Assembly (NCBI GenBank): GCA_963921795.1
Contig: OY997647.1
Location: forward strand, 56,558,668 to 56,622,667
Direction: 5' to 3'
DNA: 64,000 nt
Source of the DNA: Nannobrachium achirus
Taxonomy: Eukaryota > Chordata > Actinopteri > Myctophiformes > Myctophidae
Of the stretch, positions 59,331 to 64,000 are shown piece after piece; positions within the stretch are counted from its first letter, which is position 1; every line of letters begins with the position of its first letter. The notes under the pieces are model-generated. The model was not told the origin of the DNA and ran no database searches. It saw only the letters and a program-made list of their open reading frames with translations. Both the position numbers and the translations under genes were made by a program.

Positions 59331-60291
59331 GGAAATGCTTTTGGGGATTCGTTGAGTATGCCACCCCCGACCTGTGGTTGAAATTCAGTGTTGACTCGAC
59401 CTATTGTTTGTGATTTATGGCTATCGTTTGCGAAACGGGCCCCTCCCGCTAACTTTGGAAGCGCGTTACGAACGAACGGTATGGACTATCGAAATAACCT
59501 TTGACTATGTTTATCGCATGGCTTCATAGATCAAGTGTACCGGTTTTTAAGACATTTGAAGAAAATATGTAGGAAAAGGAGCAAAAAGTGTGTTTTGGAG
59601 AAAATTCAAGATGGCGGAAAATCTATCCCTACGCAAATGGGCGGGGCCTAAATCGAGAGATGCGTCTTGACCCAAGGAATCCAGGGAAAAAAGAATTTTA
59701 ATTTTCCGACCTACGGTTCAACAGTTACAGGCCAAAACGTGAACTGGGCTGTTATAGCGCCACCATGAGGCCAAGTGACACTATTATTTTTTATTTAATC
59801 CTTGAAATCATTATGAACCTCCTCTCCAAGTCTTGAAACTGTAGCCTCTATGGTTTGCGAGAGGAAAATAATTGAATGTGAGTTTTTGCCATTCCCATTA
59901 TAAGTCAATGGGGAAAATTAATTCACTAATAAATTCATATCAATTAAACTATAGAACCTTTCTCTTAGCAAGTTACTAGCACACGATTCCCGAGTAAGCC
60001 GGTCGATTTGACATATGGCGCGAGTGTGTGGTGCAAAAACTGTGGGAGGAGTAGCGTGCCAAACTTTGGGAAAGTGTGCTTGTAGATTCAACACTAGAAT
60101 TGACAGAGTCAATTTTGACAAGTGTGCCTGCAGCGCGCTAAATGCGCGACCTCGTGCGGCGGTTCGGACCGTGAGACCGTCCGCCGAGTCGTCCGCGTTT
60201 CGTCGTGAGAGGGTCGGTCCCCGTGAAAAACGCGTTCTGGCACGAAACGGTTACGTTTCGCGCGTTTGTGACGCCCCCTAGGGGTCGAAGT
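59331..60291 (+). repeat. C-Sc unit
   Basis: 961 bp, Sc spacer as at 43912-44433. The core is a further mosaic with GGCGGGGCCTAAATCGAGAG. Confidence 0.88.
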
Positions 60292-61755
60292 GGAAATGCT
60301 TTTGGGGAATCGTTGAGTATGCCGCCCGCGACCTGTGGTTGAAATTCAGTGTTGACTCGACCTATTGTTTGTGATTTATGGCTATCGTTTGCGAAACGGG
60401 CCCCTCCCGCTAACTTTGGAAGCGCGTTACGAACGAACGGTACGGACTATCGAAATATCCTTTGACTATGTTTATCGCGTGGCTTTAAAGATCATGTGTA
60501 CCGGTTTTTAAGACATTTGAAGAAAATTTGTAGCAAAAGGAGTAAAAAGTGTGTTTAGGAGAAAATTCAAGATGGCGGAAAATCTTCCCATGTGCAAATT
60601 GGCATATCCTATATGGAGAGATGCGTCGTGACCCAAGGAATCCAGGGAAAAAAGAATTGTAATTCTGTGACCTACGGTTCAAGAGTTACGAGGCAAGCGG
60701 TCCGTTATAGCGCCACCATGTGGCCAAGTGGAAATGCTTTTTGGGATTCGTTGAGTATGCCACCCCCGAACTGTGGTTGAAATTCAGTGTTGAATGGACC
60801 TTTTGTTTGTGATTTATGGCTATTGTTTGCAAAACGGGCCCCTCCCGCTAACTTTGGAAGCACGTTACGAATGAACGGTATAGACTATCGAAATATCCTT
60901 TGACTATGTTTATCGCGTGGCTTCATAGATCACGTGTACCGGTTTTTAAGACATTTGAAGAAAATATGTAGGAAAAGGAGCAAAAAGTGTGTTTCGGAGA
61001 AAATTCAAGATGGCGGAAAATCTATCCTGGCGCAAATGGGCGTGGCCTATATGGGGAGATGCGTCTTGGCCCAAGGAATCCGGGGAAAAAATAAGTTTAA
61101 TTTTCCGACCTACGGTTCAACAGTTACAGGCCAAAACGTACACTGGGCTGTTATAGCGCCACCATGAGGCCAAATGACGCTATTATTTTTTATTTATTCC
61201 TTGTAATCATTATGAACCTCCTCTCTGAGTCTTGAAACTGTAGCCCCTATGGTTTGCGAGAGAAAAATTATTGAATGCGATTCCCATTATAAGTCAATGG
61301 GGACAGGTAAGGGTTAATTAATTTCTTAATAAATTCATATCAATTAAACTATAGAACCTTTCTCTTAGCAAGTTGATAGCACACGATTCCCGCGTAAGCC
61401 GGTCGATTTGACATATGGCGCAAGTGTGTGGTGCAAAAACTGTGGGAGGAGTAGCGTGCCAAACTTTGGGGAAATACATGTGTGTCTCCATGTCTGGCTT
61501 AAGTATGAGTGATAACAATAAGTCTGCCCATGCTATGCATAGGCACACTTAACTAGAATTGACAGGGTCAATTTTGACAAGTGTGCCTGCAGTGCAGCTC
61601 GCTAAACGCGCGACCTCGTGCAGCGGTTCGGACCGTGAGACCTTCCGCCGAGTCGTCCGCGTTTCGTCGTGAGAGGGTCGGTCCCCGTGAAAAACGCGTT
61701 CTGGCACGAAACGGTTACGTTTCGCGCGTTTGTGACGCCCCCTAGGGGTCGAAGT
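60292..61755 (+). repeat. Unit C1(mosaic)-C2-Sa
   Basis: C1 is 60292-60729 and C2 is 60730-61168. From about 60553 to 61588 it repeats 14718-15753 (offset 45,835 bp) with a handful of changes, such as GGCATATCC for GGCGTATCC and TGTGTCTCC for TGTGTGTCC. Confidence 0.9.
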
Positions 61756-62704
61756 GGAAATGCTTTTGGGGATCCGTTGAGTATGCCACCCCCGACCTGT
61801 GGTTGAAATTCAGTGTTGACTCGACCTATTGTTTGTGATTTATGGCTATTGTTTGCGAAACGTGCCCCTCCCGCTAACTTTGGAAGCGCGTTACGAACGA
61901 ACGGTATGGACTATCGAAATATCCTTTGACTATGTTTATCGCGTGGCTTCATAGATCATGTGTACCGGTTTTTAAGACCTTTGAAGAAAATATGTAGGAA
62001 AAGGAGCAAAAAGTGTGTTTTGGAGAAAATTCAAGATGGCGGAAAATCTATCCCTACGCAAATGGGCGTGGCCTAAATCGGGAGATGCGTCTTGACCCAC
62101 GGAATCCAGGGAAAAAATAATTTTAATTTTCCGATCTACGGTTCAAGAGTTACGGGGCAAAACGTAAAGTGGGCTGTTATAGCGCCACCATGAGGCCAAA
62201 TGACACTATTATTTTTTATTTAATCCTTGACATCATTATGAACCTCCTTTCCAAGTCTTGAAACTGTAGCCCCTATGGTTTGCGAGAGAAAAATAATTGA
62301 ATGTGAGTTTTTGTGATTCCCATTATAAGTCAATGGGGAAAATTAATTCACTAATAAATTCATATCAATTAAACTATAGAACCTTTCTCTTAGCAAGTTA
62401 CTAGCACACGATTCCCGAGTAAGCCGGTCGATTTGACATATGGCGCGAGTGTGTGGTGCAAAAACTGTGGGAGGAGTAGCGTGCCAAACTTTGGGAAAGT
62501 GTGCTTGTAGATTCAACACTAGAATTGACAGAGTCAATTTTGACAAGTGTGCCTGCAGTGCGCGACCTTGTGCAGCGGTTTGGACGGTGAGACAATCCGC
62601 CAAGCCCGTGTTTCGTTGTGAGAGGGTCGGTCCCCGTGAAAAACGCGTTCTGGCACGAAACGGTTACGTTTCGCGCGTTTGTGACGCCCCCTATGGGTCG
62701 AAGT
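61756..62704 (+). repeat. C-Sc unit
   Basis: 949 bp. The core right half and spacer follow 43780-44272, then switch to a CpG-decayed block (GCAGTGCGCGACCTTGTGCAGC) with a few bases missing at CCAAGCCCGTG. Confidence 0.88.
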
Positions 62705-63657
62705 GGAAATGCTTTTGGGGAAACGTTGAGTATGCCACCCGCGACCCTTGGTTAAAATTCAGTGTTGACTTGACCTTTTGTTTGTGATTTATGGCTCTCG
62801 TTTGCGAAACGGGCCCCTCCCGCTAACTTTGGAAGGACGTTACGAACGAACGGTATGGACTATCGAAATATCCTTTGACTATGTTTATTGCATGCCTTCA
62901 TAGATCATGTGTACCGGTTTTTAAAACATTTGAAGAAAATAAGTAGGAAAAGGAGCAAAAAGTGTGTTTTGGAGAAAATTCAAGATGGCGGAAAATCTAT
63001 CCATACGCAAATGGGCGTGGCCTATATGGAGAGATGCGTCTTGACCCAAGGAATCCAGGGAAAAAATAATTTTCATTTTCCGATCTACGGTTCAAGAGTT
63101 ACGGGGCAAAACGTAAAGTGAGCCGTTATAGCGCCACCATGAGGATGAATGGTGTAATTATTTTTCGATTTATTCTTAAAATCATTATGAATCTGCTCTA
63201 CGAGGTTTGAAACTGTAGGCCCTATGGTTTGCGATAGAAAAATACTTGAATGTGACTTTTTTCATTGTCCCATTATAAGTCAATGGGGAAAAATTAATTC
63301 ACTAATAAATTAATATAAATTAAACTATAGAACCTTTCTCTTAGCAAGTTACTAGCACACGATTCCCGAGTAAGCCGGTCGTTTTGACATATGGCGCGAG
63401 TGTGTGGTGCAAAAACTGTGGGAGGAGTAGCGTGCCGAAGTTTAGAGAGTGCGCTTGTAAAGTCAATACTAGAATTGACAGAGTCAATTTTGACAAGTGT
63501 GCCTGCAATGCATGACCTCGTGTAGCGGTTCGGACGGTGAGACCATCCGCCAAGTCGTCTGCGTTTCGTTGTGAGAGGGTCGGTCACCGTGAAAAACGCG
63601 TTCCGGCACAAAACGGTTCTGTTTCGCGCGTTTGTGACGCCCCCTAGTGGTCGAAGT
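62705..63657 (+). repeat. C-Sb unit
   Basis: 953 bp. The core reads AATAAGTAGG instead of AATATGTAGG. The spacer is Sb followed by AATGCATGACCTCGTGTAGC. Confidence 0.88.
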
Positions 63658-64000
63658 GGAAATGCTTTTGGGGATTCGTTGAGTATGCCCCCCCCGACCT
63701 GTGGTTGAAATTCAGTGTTGACTCGACCTATTGTTTGTGATTTATGGCTATCGTTTGCGAAACTGGGCCCTCGCGCTAACTTTGGAAGCGCGTTACGAAC
63801 GAACGGTACGGACTATCAAAATATCCTTTGACTATGTTTATCGCGTGGCTTCATGGATCATGTGTACTGGTTTTTAAGACATTTGAAGAAAATATGTAGG
63901 AAAAGGAGCAAAAAGTGTGTTTTGGAGAAAATTCAAGATGGCGGAAAATCTATCCCTACGCAAATGGGCGTGGCCTATATCGGGAGATGCGTCTTGACCC
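63658..64000 (+). repeat. Partial core at window end
   Basis: The first 343 bp of a core, standard C-S type (GTACTGGTTTTTAAGAC). The array continues beyond the window. Confidence 0.9.

Larger units (their letters stand above)
1..64000 (+). repeat. Satellite array of C and S modules
   Basis: The whole window is a head-to-tail array with every module in the same orientation. Core C is about 438-441 bp and runs from GGAAATGCTTTTGGGG to a GCGCCACCATG box. Spacer S is about 520-590 bp and runs from that box to CCCCTAGGGG followed by TCGAAGT. Units are C-S (about 1,007-1,017 bp, or about 961 bp with a shorter spacer form) or C1-C2-S (about 1,441-1,464 bp). No stretch outside the array is seen except passengers inside S. 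Any open frame is repeated with the monomer and overlaps others on both strands, so I call no gene. The array is most likely from a fish genome (inference). Confidence 0.95.

Noticed and set aside
1-64000. CRISPR array or bacterial repeat system
   Set aside because: Repeats are 0.4-1.5 kb, without short repeat-spacer alternation or cas genes, and the window has eukaryotic character.

Overview
The window is one continuous, same-strand tandem repeat array from a eukaryotic genome. I see no protein-coding gene, rRNA, tRNA, CRISPR array or prokaryotic operon. The satellite structure, poly(A)-tailed debris, GCGT/GATA/TACAG simple repeats, YY1- and KLF-like motifs, and GCGCC(A/C)CC boxes that I associate with fish intergenic repeats suggest a vertebrate, most likely a teleost. 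That assignment is an inference; no host gene supports it.

Two modules make up the array. The core module C (about 438-441 bp) starts at GGAAATGCTTTTGGGG and ends at a GCGCCACCATG box. The spacer module S (about 520-590 bp) holds an AT-rich block, a variable tetranucleotide tract, a large palindrome and a CpG-dense block, and ends at a CCCCTAGGGG box. I count 71 complete cores (nearly all about 438-441 bp) plus one partial core at each end. They form C-S units of about 1.0 kb and C1-C2-S units of about 1.45 kb, in which two cores abut without a spacer. S occurs in several forms: Sa (tetranucleotide tract and full palindrome), Sb and Sc (left palindrome arm replaced by an arm-like direct repeat), a short s (unit exactly 629 bp), and forms carrying unrelated inserts.

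Layout: 1-9460 holds mixed units, including a TACAG pentamer block (2469-2830), insert A (3521-5000) and insert B (7618-8465). Positions 9461-20174 and 20175-30888 are a 10,714-bp direct tandem duplication, identical wherever I compared it, with an out-of-register junction. Positions 30889-39341 re-use units from 5.8-9.4 kb, including insert B again. Positions 39342-48753 re-use 0.9-5.4 kb, then repeat the insert A part once more. Positions 48754-64000 are a patchwork of units seen earlier, a third pentamer block and several private deletions.

The inserts always return at the same module position with the same junctions, so they were copied as passengers of array amplification and did not insert independently. 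Open reading frames of 60-208 codons exist in all frames on both strands, but they follow from the repeat period and low-complexity tracts. The biology here is array evolution: mosaic monomers, palindrome-associated breakpoints, CpG decay and nested segmental duplication. A misassembly of the perfect duplication cannot be excluded from sequence alone.
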